64,000 nt of DNA. Source: JAWSVE01 sp033852115 (GTDB lineage: Bacteria; Pseudomonadota; Gammaproteobacteria; Pseudomonadales; Cellvibrionaceae). The notes under the pieces were generated by a model. That model saw nothing but the letters and a program-made list of their open reading frames with translations. It made no database searches and was not told where the DNA came from. A program made the translations under genes and the position numbers. Below are positions 18,205 to 26,420 of the stretch, piece after piece. Location of the stretch: positions 62,001 through 126,000 of the forward strand of contig JAWSVE010000003.1 in assembly GCA_033852115.1 (NCBI GenBank), given 5' to 3'. How positions within the stretch are numbered: position 1 is the stretch's first letter; each line of letters begins with the position of its first letter.

Positions 18205-19752
18205 ATGCTGGAACCTTTTGCTCTTAAAGTGATGTCACTTCTCGTGGCTACCTTTGTGTTCGCCCTATTTGCTGGCTTAATAGCTATAGGCGTTATGTGG
18301 TTCATCGATCGACATCAAACAACCCATACTATTCGACGAAATTATCCGGTATTAGGCCGTTTCCGATACTTTTTTGAGCATCTCGGTGAGTTCTTTCGCC
18401 CCTATATGTTTACTCAAGATCGAGAAGAGCTACCGTTTAACCGAGCAGAACGACAGTGGGTCTATCGCGCAGCAAAAAATATCGATAGCAGTATCGCCTT
18501 TGGCTCGACGTTGGACCTCACGAAAACCGGAACACCATTGTTTTTAAACTCTGGCTTTCCAACCCTCGACGAAGACGCGTTGTCATCATCTCACGTACAA
18601 ATTGGTCCATATTGCCGTCATCCCTTCTCTACGGACTCCATTGTCAATATATCGGGCATGAGTTACGGCGCTCTATCGCGTCCTGCGATCGAAGCGTTAT
18701 CGCTGGGAGCCGCTCAAGCGGGGTGCTGGCTAAACACTGGGGAAGGTGGATTAACACCCTACCATCTCGCATCGGGCGCAGACTTGGTGTTTCAAGTAGG
18801 TACAGCCAAGTATGGGGTGAGAGACGAAAAAGGCCTACTAAGTGATGAAAAGCTTCGCAGTGTTGCGGCTCATCCACAGGTCAAAATGTTTGAGATCAAA
18901 CTCAGTCAAGGGGCCAAGCCCGGTAAAGGAGGTATTCTGCCTGGCGATAAGGTTTCAGATGAAGTCGCCTCGGTAAGGGGGATTCAAGCAGGGGTCGCCT
19001 CAATTAGCCCCAACCGACATGTGGATGTGCGCAGTGCTGACGACCTAATCGATTTAATCAATCGAATTAGAGATGTAACCGGGAAACCAGTCGGCTTTAA
19101 GGCCGTCATTGGCGACGAGTACTGGCTCAACGACCTGTTTTCTGTAATTTTAAGCCGCGGTATTGAAACCGCCCCGGACTTTATTACTGTCGATAGTGCA
19201 GATGGCGGGACAGGAGCAGCACCTCAGCCCCTCATGGACTATGTTGGTCTACCTATTAAAGAAAGCCTGCCGTGGCTGGTCGATCGGCTTAACGAAACCG
19301 GACTCCGTGACCGCATAAGGGTCATCGCATCAGGTAAGCTCATCACACCCTCTCGGGTGGCCTGGGCACTCGCAGTGGGCGCAGACTTTATAGTAACCGC
19401 TAGAGGCTTTATGTTTGCACTTGGGTGTATTCAAGCCTTGCAATGCCACCGTAATACATGCCCTACAGGCATAACGACCCATAACCCCAAGCTCCAAAAA
19501 GGATTGGTAGTACCAACCAAGGCCCAACGCATCGCCCACTATCATAAGAACCTCGAACACGGTGTAGGGTTAATCGCCCACGCTTGCGGAGTACCGGAAC
19601 CAAGACAGTTACAACGGAGTCATATCCGTATCGTAATGGAGAACGGCCTATCTAAACGCCTGGATGAATTATTCCCAAGCACCCCAAAGCCACCAGTAAA
19701 TCGGGTATCGGACACAGCCACAATAAAAATTGAAGCTGATATAGAGACTTAG
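18205..19752 (+). CDS. FMN-binding glutamate synthase family protein
   Basis: 515 residues. One or two N-terminal membrane helices (about 8-35) are followed by the FMN/Fe-S central domain of glutamate synthase. The signatures are GMSYGALS near 150, NTGEGG near 175, a PGKGG segment near 235, DSADGGTGAAP near 330 and the 3Fe-4S ligand pattern C-x5-C-x4-C in GCIQALQCHRNTCPTG near 410. The glutaminase and GXGXG domains of GltB are absent, so it is the stand-alone YerD-type oxidoreductase whose reaction is not established. Thirteen bases separate it from the DUF3806 gene. Confidence 0.86.
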   Translation: MLEPFALKVMSLLVATFVFALFAGLIAIGVMWFIDRHQTTHTIRRNYPVLGRFRYFFEHLGEFFRPYMFTQDREELPFNRAERQWVYRAAKNIDSSIAFGSTLDLTKTGTPLFLNSGFPTLDEDALSSSHVQIGPYCRHPFSTDSIVNISGMSYGALSRPAIEALSLGAAQAGCWLNTGEGGLTPYHLASGADLVFQVGTAKYGVRDEKGLLSDEKLRSVAAHPQVKMFEIKLSQGAKPGKGGILPGDKVSDEVASVRGIQAGVASISPNRHVDVRSADDLIDLINRIRDVTGKPVGFKAVIGDEYWLNDLFSVILSRGIETAPDFITVDSADGGTGAAPQPLMDYVGLPIKESLPWLVDRLNETGLRDRIRVIASGKLITPSRVAWALAVGADFIVTARGFMFALGCIQALQCHRNTCPTGITTHNPKLQKGLVVPTKAQRIAHYHKNLEHGVGLIAHACGVPEPRQLQRSHIRIVMENGLSKRLDELFPSTPKPPVNRVSDTATIKIEADIET

Positions 19753-19765
19753 AGAGACGATAAAA

Positions 19766-20362
19766 ATGTCTTATTTTGCAATTACTTTTAAAAACATAGC
19801 GAGCATCGTCTTATTAAGTAGCATCTCAATAGGAGCGTTCAGCGCTGATGAGTCACCCAAAAGGACCACTGATTTTGGCTGGGCTGACGATAGCCAACAC
19901 GAGAAGCAGATAGCGGCTATCGATCGTTTGGGCCGCCGCCACTTTGGTCAACCGTTGCGCCGAGACTTCAGTGATCTTGATTTATTACAGCGTATTGCAG
20001 ACAGAAAACTTATCAAGGAGAGTGACACGTTTACTCTGCAAGCGACCGGCGCTGTGCTGGGAGATGTCCTTGCAAAGGAGCTAAACCTTGTATGGAAAAT
20101 CTATCAAGACCAACGAGGTCGAAGCCGAGCATTATGTGTGGCTAAAAGTGAACACTGCTTATTCCCTGTGACTATGTTGTCTCGTCGGCTCGAAGTCGGG
20201 CTAGAAGTCAACGTAAAAGCCACCTATGAAGATGCTGCGAAAAAGATTAAACCCTTTCTACCCGACTACAATGCGTACGATGGAAAGCAAGCTGACCCTT
20301 CACCAAAACCGAGTTGGACTCGCGATCGAAAAGAAAAACCTACTACCATCCCAATTCGTTGA
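19766..20362 (+). CDS. DUF3806-type exported protein
   Basis: 198 residues with a signal peptide (about 1-27). The rest carries the DUF3806 pattern: a helical region with DRLGRRHFGQPLRRD and LDLLQRIADR, then TGAVLGDVLAKELNLVWK and DQRGRSRALC. Two cysteines (in ALCVAKSEHC) could form a disulphide in the periplasm. The C-terminal 25 residues are Lys/Pro-rich and probably disordered. It is likely co-transcribed with the preceding FMN protein. No biochemical function is known for the family. Confidence 0.72.
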   Translation: MSYFAITFKNIASIVLLSSISIGAFSADESPKRTTDFGWADDSQHEKQIAAIDRLGRRHFGQPLRRDFSDLDLLQRIADRKLIKESDTFTLQATGAVLGDVLAKELNLVWKIYQDQRGRSRALCVAKSEHCLFPVTMLSRRLEVGLEVNVKATYEDAAKKIKPFLPDYNAYDGKQADPSPKPSWTRDRKEKPTTIPIR

Positions 20363-20409
20363 CCTACCCCACCTCAAAACAGACCGTCCAGCATAAATAC
20401 AAACGACCG

Positions 20410-20433
20410 GTGAGTTCTATATATTGAACTCAC
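20410..20433. repeat. Inverted repeat with AT-rich loop
   Basis: 8-bp perfect arms (20410-20417 and 20426-20433) around an 8-base TATATATT loop, 48 bases after the DUF3806 stop and 148 before degV. No T-tract follows. It may be a 3' hairpin or an operator. A second small hairpin (20475-20492) has its T6 run in the loop, so neither is a standard terminator. Confidence 0.35.
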
Positions 20434-20580
20434 TGCCTCGCCAATGAATAATAAATGCCGCTTCGAAAACACTCTCGCACTTTTTTGTGCGACGCGAGGG
20501 AACTTCGTAGCAAATAAAAAATAAACGCTACACTCAAACATAACGATAAGTACGTAACACGTACTAACTGGAAATGGTCT

Positions 20581-21531
20581 ATGTCAACGGTAATTATTGT
20601 CGATTCTGCTTGTGATGTTCCAGAGCGCTTTTCACAATCAAAATCAATTGCGGTGCTTCCTATTAATATCCTTCTTGGCGACGAAAAGTACGTCGATAAT
20701 TTTGATAGCCAGCAAGTGCTAGCAATGATGGAGGACGGTACATTAAACCCAAAAATCTATGCAAATTCTGATGCGGCCTCAAAAGATCAGATCATTGAGT
20801 TTTTAAAAACTAAAATTATCCCCAATTTTGATTGGGCAATTGTCGAAACTGTTTCAAGTAAGCAAAGTGATCAAAACGCGATATGGCGCGAAGTAAACCA
20901 AGGCTTATCTTCTAGATTTAAAGAGTTTAGATCAGCAGATGCAAAGCCCTTTCAATTGAGTATTATTGATTCCAAAACCGCTTATGCAGGTCAAGGCTTA
21001 CTCGCACTTGAGACTATACGTCTAGCCAAAAAAGGCATAAAAAGCCGCCGAGAGCTTCTAGATAAGATCAAACAATTCCCGTCAAAAATTCAGGCATACT
21101 CAGCCGCACCAGACGTTTCTTACCTACGACACAGAGCCCTACAGCGTGGTGACAACACGATTAATTTCATCAATAGCATCATCGGCAAGGTGTTAAAAAT
21201 CACACCCATAATTTACGGGATCAATGGTGAGATAGGGTTAGCCTATCGTGAAAAAGGCTTGGACAAAGCAATCGCGAGAATGATGCAACACGCAATCGAT
21301 GCGATCCAGGATAATGCGCTATCGTCCCCTATTGTTAATTTGTCTTATTCTGGTCCACTCGATGAACTTCACCAACATGAAAAGTATCAAGAACTAGTCC
21401 GAGTAGCGAAACAACACTCAGTAAATGTGTTTAGTAGTACATCGTGTATATCAACGGCTATTAACTTAGGGCCGAAAAGCTTAGGCATGGCACTAGCAAT
21501 TGAAGATGAAAATCGACGCATTAAAGAATAG
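20581..21531 (+). CDS. DegV family fatty-acid-binding protein
   Basis: 316 residues with the DegV two-domain layout. The N-terminal VIIVDSACDVP strand is the family signature, YANSDAAS near 60 corresponds to the fatty-acid carboxylate loop, and SKTAYAGQG lies near 138. The C-terminal half has the YSGPLDELH segment. In Firmicutes, FakB/DegV proteins present fatty acids to the FakA kinase; no fakA is in the window, so the ligand and partner are unknown. The gene is monocistronic, ending at a strong convergent hairpin shared with hemH. Confidence 0.85.
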   Translation: MSTVIIVDSACDVPERFSQSKSIAVLPINILLGDEKYVDNFDSQQVLAMMEDGTLNPKIYANSDAASKDQIIEFLKTKIIPNFDWAIVETVSSKQSDQNAIWREVNQGLSSRFKEFRSADAKPFQLSIIDSKTAYAGQGLLALETIRLAKKGIKSRRELLDKIKQFPSKIQAYSAAPDVSYLRHRALQRGDNTINFINSIIGKVLKITPIIYGINGEIGLAYREKGLDKAIARMMQHAIDAIQDNALSSPIVNLSYSGPLDELHQHEKYQELVRVAKQHSVNVFSSTSCISTAINLGPKSLGMALAIEDENRRIKE

Positions 21532-21536
21532 GTATG

Positions 21537-21576
21537 ACACGAAAAGCGAATAAGCTTAGCTATTCGCTTTTCGTGT
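21537..21576. terminator. Convergent terminator overlapping the hemH 3' end
   Basis: Perfect 16-bp arms (21537-21552 and 21561-21576) around an 8-base loop. The arms contain A4 and T4 runs but no free T-tract. The right arm forms the last codons and stop of hemH, so the hairpin is partly coding. Confidence 0.6.
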
Positions 21577-22648
21577 TGTGGGTAGATGAGAGATAGCGCT
21601 TCTCACGCAAGCTTCCATCTTCTTCAGGTTGAATCCAGTCAACAAGCTGCTGCTTAAGTAAACCCGACAAAAACCGAATATGTGTATCGCTATCGTTAAG
21701 AGCGGGAATATATTCATATCGTTCACCCCCCGCGTGAATAAACACCTCTTTGTTTTCGAACCCGATTTCATCGATTGTTTCGAGACAATCGGCGGAAAAC
21801 CCTGGGCATATAATTTGTACGCTGTGCACCCCTGACTGCGGTAAAGCCTCAAGCGTTTTATCTGTATAGGGCTGGAGCCACTCTTCCTTTCCAAACCGAG
21901 ATTGGAAAGTCGTCATGTATTCATTCTCTTTTATGCCAAGCGCTTCGGCTATTAACCTTGTCGTTTTCAGGCATTGGCAATGGTATGGATCACCTTGATG
22001 CAGGTAACGGAGCGGTACCCCGTGGTAGGAAAAAATCAGTTTCTCAGCACGTCCGAATTTATCCCAGTGGGCTTGTATTGATCGTACTAGCGCTTCGACA
22101 TAGCCTTGATGGTCACCGTATTGATTGATGAAACGAAGCTCTGGTAACCAACGCCGCTGCTGGAAGTCTTCAGCAATGGCATCAAAGGTTGATCCCGTGG
22201 TGGCAGCAGAATATTGGGGGTAAAGTGGTAGCACCACCAGTTTCTCAACGCCCTGATCAAAGAGTTTTTGCAACTGTCCGCTGATTGACGGTGTTCCATA
22301 CCGCATTGCCCACTCGACGACGACCTGACTTCCCCACTCATCCGTTATATCTTTGGCTATGGCTTTGCATTGAGCTTGAGTGATCTGGGCCAGTGGCGAA
22401 CCTTCATCGGTCCACACGCGCTTATAGGCTTCCGCTGATTTGGCTGGCCTGATGTTTAATATGATTAGATTCAATATACACCACCAGATTAATCGAGGCA
22501 CCTCCACAACCCTAGGGTCTGAAAGGAACTCTTTTAAATAGTCTCTCAATGCTGACTTGGTTGGTGCATTGGGTGTACCCAGGTTAGTAATTAATACACC
22601 GACTTTTTTAGATTGAGAATGGGTGTATGCTTGCGACTGATACTTCAT
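21560..22648 (-). CDS. hemH: Ferrochelatase HemH
   Basis: Inserts Fe2+ into protoporphyrin IX, the last step of heme synthesis. 362 residues. The catalytic His is in FSYHGVPLRYLHQGDPY near 204, and the second metal-site Glu is in DCLETIDEIGFEN near 285. The N-terminal VLITNLGTPNAP loop is canonical. There are several cysteines near 225 (CQCLKT), but no convincing C-terminal Fe-S cluster. It follows the finR-like gene on the same strand by 48 bases, so read-through is possible. Confidence 0.96.
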   Translation of the reverse strand: MKYQSQAYTHSQSKKVGVLITNLGTPNAPTKSALRDYLKEFLSDPRVVEVPRLIWWCILNLIILNIRPAKSAEAYKRVWTDEGSPLAQITQAQCKAIAKDITDEWGSQVVVEWAMRYGTPSISGQLQKLFDQGVEKLVVLPLYPQYSAATTGSTFDAIAEDFQQRRWLPELRFINQYGDHQGYVEALVRSIQAHWDKFGRAEKLIFSYHGVPLRYLHQGDPYHCQCLKTTRLIAEALGIKENEYMTTFQSRFGKEEWLQPYTDKTLEALPQSGVHSVQIICPGFSADCLETIDEIGFENKEVFIHAGGERYEYIPALNDSDTHIRFLSGLLKQQLVDWIQPEEDGSLREKRYLSSTHNTKSE

Positions 22649-22696
22649 TAGGAAAGGCCTTAACCAATTGTTTGCAAAATGTACTCTATAGCGTAG

Positions 22697-23575
22697 CTAG
22701 AACTGATCCGAAACAGACCACCAGTTTTCAATAGCTTCTGTAACGTACTTTTTACGGTGAACAACCTGATATAGTTTACGTGAAAGGTCACGATTTTCGA
22801 GCTGAAGTTCGATAAGTCTCCCCGTCGCAAACGCTTCCTCCAAAGTTATCGCCGATAAGCAGCCTAGACCCAGACCTGATTCTACAGCCCGTTTTATTGC
22901 CTCCGTGTGCTCAAGTTCAAACAAAATATCTAACGAAGGCAACAAGTCGTGGAACGCCCTCTCGAAAGTCTGCCGAGTTCCTGACCCTGGTTCCCGAATA
23001 ATCCAACGCGCGCTAAGCAGATCGCTGTCTTTCAACAGTTTATTTCTCGCTAGTGGATGATCTGGCGCGCAGAATACTTTTAGGTCATCTGAGCGCCAGG
23101 GAGTAATATTTAAGTCCGGGTTATTCACATCACCTTCAATGAGCGCCACGTCCAACTCAAAACCGTCTAGCTTTTGGGTAATTGTCGCTGTATTAGCGAC
23201 TTCTAAGGTTACTCTGGTTTCTGGGAAACGCTCCATGAACTGTGCAATCATCGGTACAGCCAGATAATTACCGATGCTTAAAGTCGCTCCAACTCTCAGG
23301 GCGCTACTGGCTACATGCTGACTCAACTCACCTTCTAGCTCATGGGCTCTTGTTAGTAATTCTTCCGTTTTAGGCTGCAGCGCCTTACCAAAATCGTTCA
23401 GCTGTAATCTCTTCCCCACCCTATCAAACAACTGTACATCAAATTGGGACTCAAGCTCCTTTAATGCGCCACTGGCCGCCGATTGTGACATAGCCAGTGA
23501 TTCAGCAGCCTTACTGATATTTTGATGGTGTGCGGTAGCTATAAAGATCTCAAGCTGTCTAAGCGTGAAACGCAT
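22697..23575 (-). CDS. finR: LysR-type regulator, FinR-like
   Basis: 292 residues. An N-terminal winged helix-turn-helix (about 3-60, with RQLEIFIATA and SQSAASGALKELE) precedes a LysR effector domain. It is divergent from a ferredoxin-NADP reductase gene, exactly the finR-fpr arrangement of pseudomonads, in which FinR activates fpr under superoxide and oxidative stress. The N-terminus begins MRFTLRQL as in FinR proteins I recall. A Cbl/CysB-like identity is unlikely from the context. It probably binds the nested repeats at 23628-23681. Confidence 0.82.
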   Translation of the reverse strand: MRFTLRQLEIFIATAHHQNISKAAESLAMSQSAASGALKELESQFDVQLFDRVGKRLQLNDFGKALQPKTEELLTRAHELEGELSQHVASSALRVGATLSIGNYLAVPMIAQFMERFPETRVTLEVANTATITQKLDGFELDVALIEGDVNNPDLNITPWRSDDLKVFCAPDHPLARNKLLKDSDLLSARWIIREPGSGTRQTFERAFHDLLPSLDILFELEHTEAIKRAVESGLGLGCLSAITLEEAFATGRLIELQLENRDLSRKLYQVVHRKKYVTEAIENWWSVSDQF

Positions 23576-23627
23576 GGGTCAATCCTATAGAGAGCTGGTC
23601 AAAGACCTCATTATATATTGGCTTAAT

Positions 23628-23681
23628 CGATATATGATATCCCTAAAATCCGTTTTTTCGATATAAATATATCGTATATCG
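23628..23681. promoter_or_regulatory. Nested CGATAT/ATATCG repeats between finR and fpr
   Basis: Four half-sites: CGATAT at 23628 and 23659, and ATATCG at 23669 and 23676. The inner pair forms a perfect palindrome CGATAT-N4-ATATCG (23659-23674). A divergent LysR gene sits next to it, so these are good candidates for the regulator's binding sites and for overlapping promoters. Confidence 0.55.
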
Positions 23682-23745
23682 TATCTATCACGAAAGCGTC
23701 ACCCGTTAATTTTTGGTTTTAACTTCATAAGCGAGTCAGTACACA

Positions 23746-24519
23746 ATGAGCCAGATACGTGAAGAAACAGTCACAAGCGTCCATCACTGGAATGACACCC
23801 TCTTCAGCTTTAAGACGACGAGAGATCCTGGGTTTCGCTATAAAAATGGTCATTTCACGATGATTGGACTGAGGGAAGAAAACCGCCCCTTATTACGCGC
23901 CTATAGCATTGTCAGCGCAAACTACGAAGAAGAGCTTGAATTTTTCAGTATCAAAGTACCTGACGGACCGTTAACGTCAAAACTTCAGCATTTAAAGGTT
24001 GGTGAAAAAGTTCTCGTGAACAGCAAACCAACCGGTACGCTGATTATGGACAATCTGGTACCTGCTAAACACCTCTACCTATTGAGTACAGGTACTGGCC
24101 TCGCGCCATTTATGAGCATCATCAAGGATCCCGAAGTATACGAACGATACGACAAAGTAATTTTAAATCACGGGGTACGCTACAAAAATGAGTTAGCTTA
24201 TCAACAAGAAATTCTAGAACAGTTGCCAAGCAATGAATATTTCGGTGATGAAGTTTCCAAGAAGCTGATTTATTACCCCACAGTGACGAGAGAAGCATTC
24301 CGAAATAACGGCAGGATTACGGATCTCATAGCGTCAGGCAAATTATTTGAAGATATCCAACTACCAACACCTACAGTCGGGAACGACGCATTTATGCTCT
24401 GTGGAAGCCCTGCAATGCTCAAAGATCTTTGCAATATGTTGGACGCTATGGGCTTCGCTGAAGCGAGGCAAGGCAACCTTGGTGACTACGTCATAGAACG
24501 AGCGTTTGTTGAAAAATAG
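23746..24519 (+). CDS. fpr: Ferredoxin--NADP+ reductase
   Basis: 257 residues, a compact bacterial class I FNR. The FAD-binding RAYSIVSANYE motif lies near 50-60, and the NADPH-binding GTGLAPFMS near 113-121 with CGSPAM near 222. The C-terminus ends YVIERAFVEK, the pattern of the proteobacterial Fpr subclass. It moves electrons between NADPH and ferredoxin or flavodoxin in Fe-S repair and oxidative stress. The divergent finR-like regulator supports both the identity and the likely induction by oxidants. Confidence 0.94.
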   Translation: MSQIREETVTSVHHWNDTLFSFKTTRDPGFRYKNGHFTMIGLREENRPLLRAYSIVSANYEEELEFFSIKVPDGPLTSKLQHLKVGEKVLVNSKPTGTLIMDNLVPAKHLYLLSTGTGLAPFMSIIKDPEVYERYDKVILNHGVRYKNELAYQQEILEQLPSNEYFGDEVSKKLIYYPTVTREAFRNNGRITDLIASGKLFEDIQLPTPTVGNDAFMLCGSPAMLKDLCNMLDAMGFAEARQGNLGDYVIERAFVEK

Positions 24520-24590
24520 AAAAACGACAGCGTGGAAAAAGTTAGCAGTCAAATACAGCGTTCAAGTATTTATTGAGCTGACCTTTGAAC

Positions 24591-25208
24591 TTACAGGTCA
24601 TCAAGATATCGCTTGACCATCTCTTCCTGCGACTCTGGTTTGCCTTGACCACCGATTTGATCTCTAAGCATCATCGCCATGGTGGGCACTCCCTGCCTAT
24701 TAACCAGATCATGCGCTCTCCATAAATGAGAGCGCATAAGTGCTTTTGCGCAATGTAAAAATACTTGCGTAATTGATACTCTGATAACTGTTTGGGGCTT
24801 GTTTTTTAAATGATCAAATTCGGCTAGTAACGCTTTGTTAGTGTGGATAGTGGCTTTGCCATTGACCCGTAAGCTTTCATCAACCCCTGGAATAAGAAAT
24901 AGTAAACCTACCGCTGGCTGCTCTAGTATATTGACGAGACTGTCTAACCTTCTATTTCCTTTTGCATCAGGAAATAATAATGTGGTGAAATCAAGTATTT
25001 TAACGAAACCGGGTTCGCCTCCTCTGGGAGACGCATCTAACGCACCAACACTATTAGAAGTTGCAAGAACAAAGAAAGGACTTTTCGTAATAAAGTACTC
25101 ACTGTGTTTTTCAAGGGCCGGTAGCTCTTTCTTTTTAGCTTTTTCACCAGGTGAACCGTAAATTTCTCGCAGCTCAGCTTCATTCGTTATTTTCAATGTT
25201 GTGCCCAT
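24591..25208 (-). CDS. Pyridoxamine 5'-phosphate oxidase-like FMN protein (MSMEG_1061 type)
   Basis: 205 residues with the split-barrel flavin fold. The strand-turn SPFFVLATSNSVGALDASPRGG near 43-63 is the characteristic FMN-binding entry of the MSMEG_1061-like group, followed by RRLDSLVNILEQPAVGLLFLIPG near 85-107. A C-terminal segment RSHLWRAHDLV near 160 is typical of the same subfamily. It is not PdxH, which is encoded at 58.8 kb. Substrate unknown; members bind FMN or F420. It is convergent with fpr. Confidence 0.8.
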   Translation of the reverse strand: MGTTLKITNEAELREIYGSPGEKAKKKELPALEKHSEYFITKSPFFVLATSNSVGALDASPRGGEPGFVKILDFTTLLFPDAKGNRRLDSLVNILEQPAVGLLFLIPGVDESLRVNGKATIHTNKALLAEFDHLKNKPQTVIRVSITQVFLHCAKALMRSHLWRAHDLVNRQGVPTMAMMLRDQIGGQGKPESQEEMVKRYLDDL

Positions 25209-25661
25209 TTAGGAGTAGAGTGTTGTACACAACGTTATATCTACGTTGCGAGAATAATAGTTTAATGATGACGACAGTTTGTCAGATACATTTCAATACG
25301 AGAATTCCTAACATCAACTCGTCTTGGAGTATCCGTGTTGACTCTATAGAATGCCTTCAATGCCCTTCCTGAAATCGCTCCTTACGCTCCATTAGCTTCT
25401 CTTTCTGTCGTATAAAGTATTTATCAAATTATTTGCTATAACCCGCTCAGCGGGCTCTATGCGTCAAGCCACAGAAAGCAAATTAATGACTTACTTTCGT
25501 TCGCATCAACAAAAAGACTTGCTACAGTTTATTCGGAAGCTAAACGTTTTCGATTGACTCCGCTTCAATTGTAAGTCTTTAACTGAACAGTTGCATCTTC
25601 CTCTCAGCCTTTGCAATAATGAATTTCGCGCCACAACCGCTAACGATAAATGGAGCTACGA
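25209..25661. other. Gene-free divergent intergenic region
   Basis: About 450 bases between the flavoprotein and the heme-oxygenase-fold gene. No reading frame with a credible start, no tRNA and no clear promoter were found. The only structure noticed is a small 5-bp GC hairpin at 25442-25454. The region is AT-rich and could hold two divergent promoters. Confidence 0.6.
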
Positions 25662-26393
25662 GTGAGCAAAGTGATTGAACTTAATCTTCACCGAGGCGAA
25701 GAGTCGGAGAAACGAGCAAGGATCTCAGTTAGCCTTAGGAATGTCTCGAGAGACTGTCGGCGGGAAATACTGAGTTCTTACTCGTACAATGCATTGTGGC
25801 TTGGGCAACTCACGCTAAAACAATACGCAGAACTTCTGTATAGCCATCTTCGCATTCGTCGGCATCTAGAATCGCTCTTTGAATCACTCGATGGAACATT
25901 TAATGTTGTAAATTTATTTAATTTGGAAGAAAAGGCCTTCGATGTTAGTCAATATGTGACGCAACAACGACTAAAAAGTACTCTGCTAGAGCGTGATATA
26001 GAGTGTTTAGCAAAAAGTCACGGCGTTCGTTGTGACGTGTTGCCTGAAAAGGCCGCAGAGCTAATCAACTATATGAACAGAGTTCATGAAGTGTATTCCG
26101 TTGCACTCCTGGGTGTGCTCTATATGCTCGAGGAGAGCATAATTTATGCCGGCCCCAGGATTGGGAAAGCGCTCGATAAACACCTTTCGCTGCACAGCGA
26201 AGCGACATCGTACCTTGATGGCCACGACAACCAAAAGCAAACGCTTTGGGAGTTTAGAAAATCGTTGGACCTAATTTCTGATTTTCAGACGCAAGCAAAT
26301 ATCGTCATCGCAGCAACCCTCAGTTACCGAATCTACCAAGACCTATTAGATCCAAAAGCCAGTAGGTTAAGACATTCTCGCGCTGTGCACTAA
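25662..26393 (+). CDS. Heme-oxygenase-fold protein
   Basis: An all-helical protein of about 243 residues. The pattern LGQLTLKQYAELLYSHLRIRRHLE (near 47-70) is that of helix 2 in bacterial heme oxygenases, and GVLYMLEESIIYAG near 157-170 matches their distal helix. However, where the heme-binding His should stand in helix 1 the chain reads RDCRRE (R33), and the distal Gly-rich GSxLGG is altered. Heme turnover is therefore uncertain; a diiron oxidase or a binding-only role is possible. GGAG at 25652-25655 is spaced 6 bases from GTG 25662, which I take as start in place of ATG 25650. Confidence 0.66.
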   Translation: MSKVIELNLHRGEESEKRARISVSLRNVSRDCRREILSSYSYNALWLGQLTLKQYAELLYSHLRIRRHLESLFESLDGTFNVVNLFNLEEKAFDVSQYVTQQRLKSTLLERDIECLAKSHGVRCDVLPEKAAELINYMNRVHEVYSVALLGVLYMLEESIIYAGPRIGKALDKHLSLHSEATSYLDGHDNQKQTLWEFRKSLDLISDFQTQANIVIAATLSYRIYQDLLDPKASRLRHSRAVH

Positions 26394-26420
26394 ACACTTG
26401 ATATAAATTTTAAAAGAGCG

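Noticed and set aside
20475..20492. Hairpin upstream of degV as a terminator
   Set aside because: The T6 run is in the loop rather than after the stem, so it does not fit intrinsic termination.
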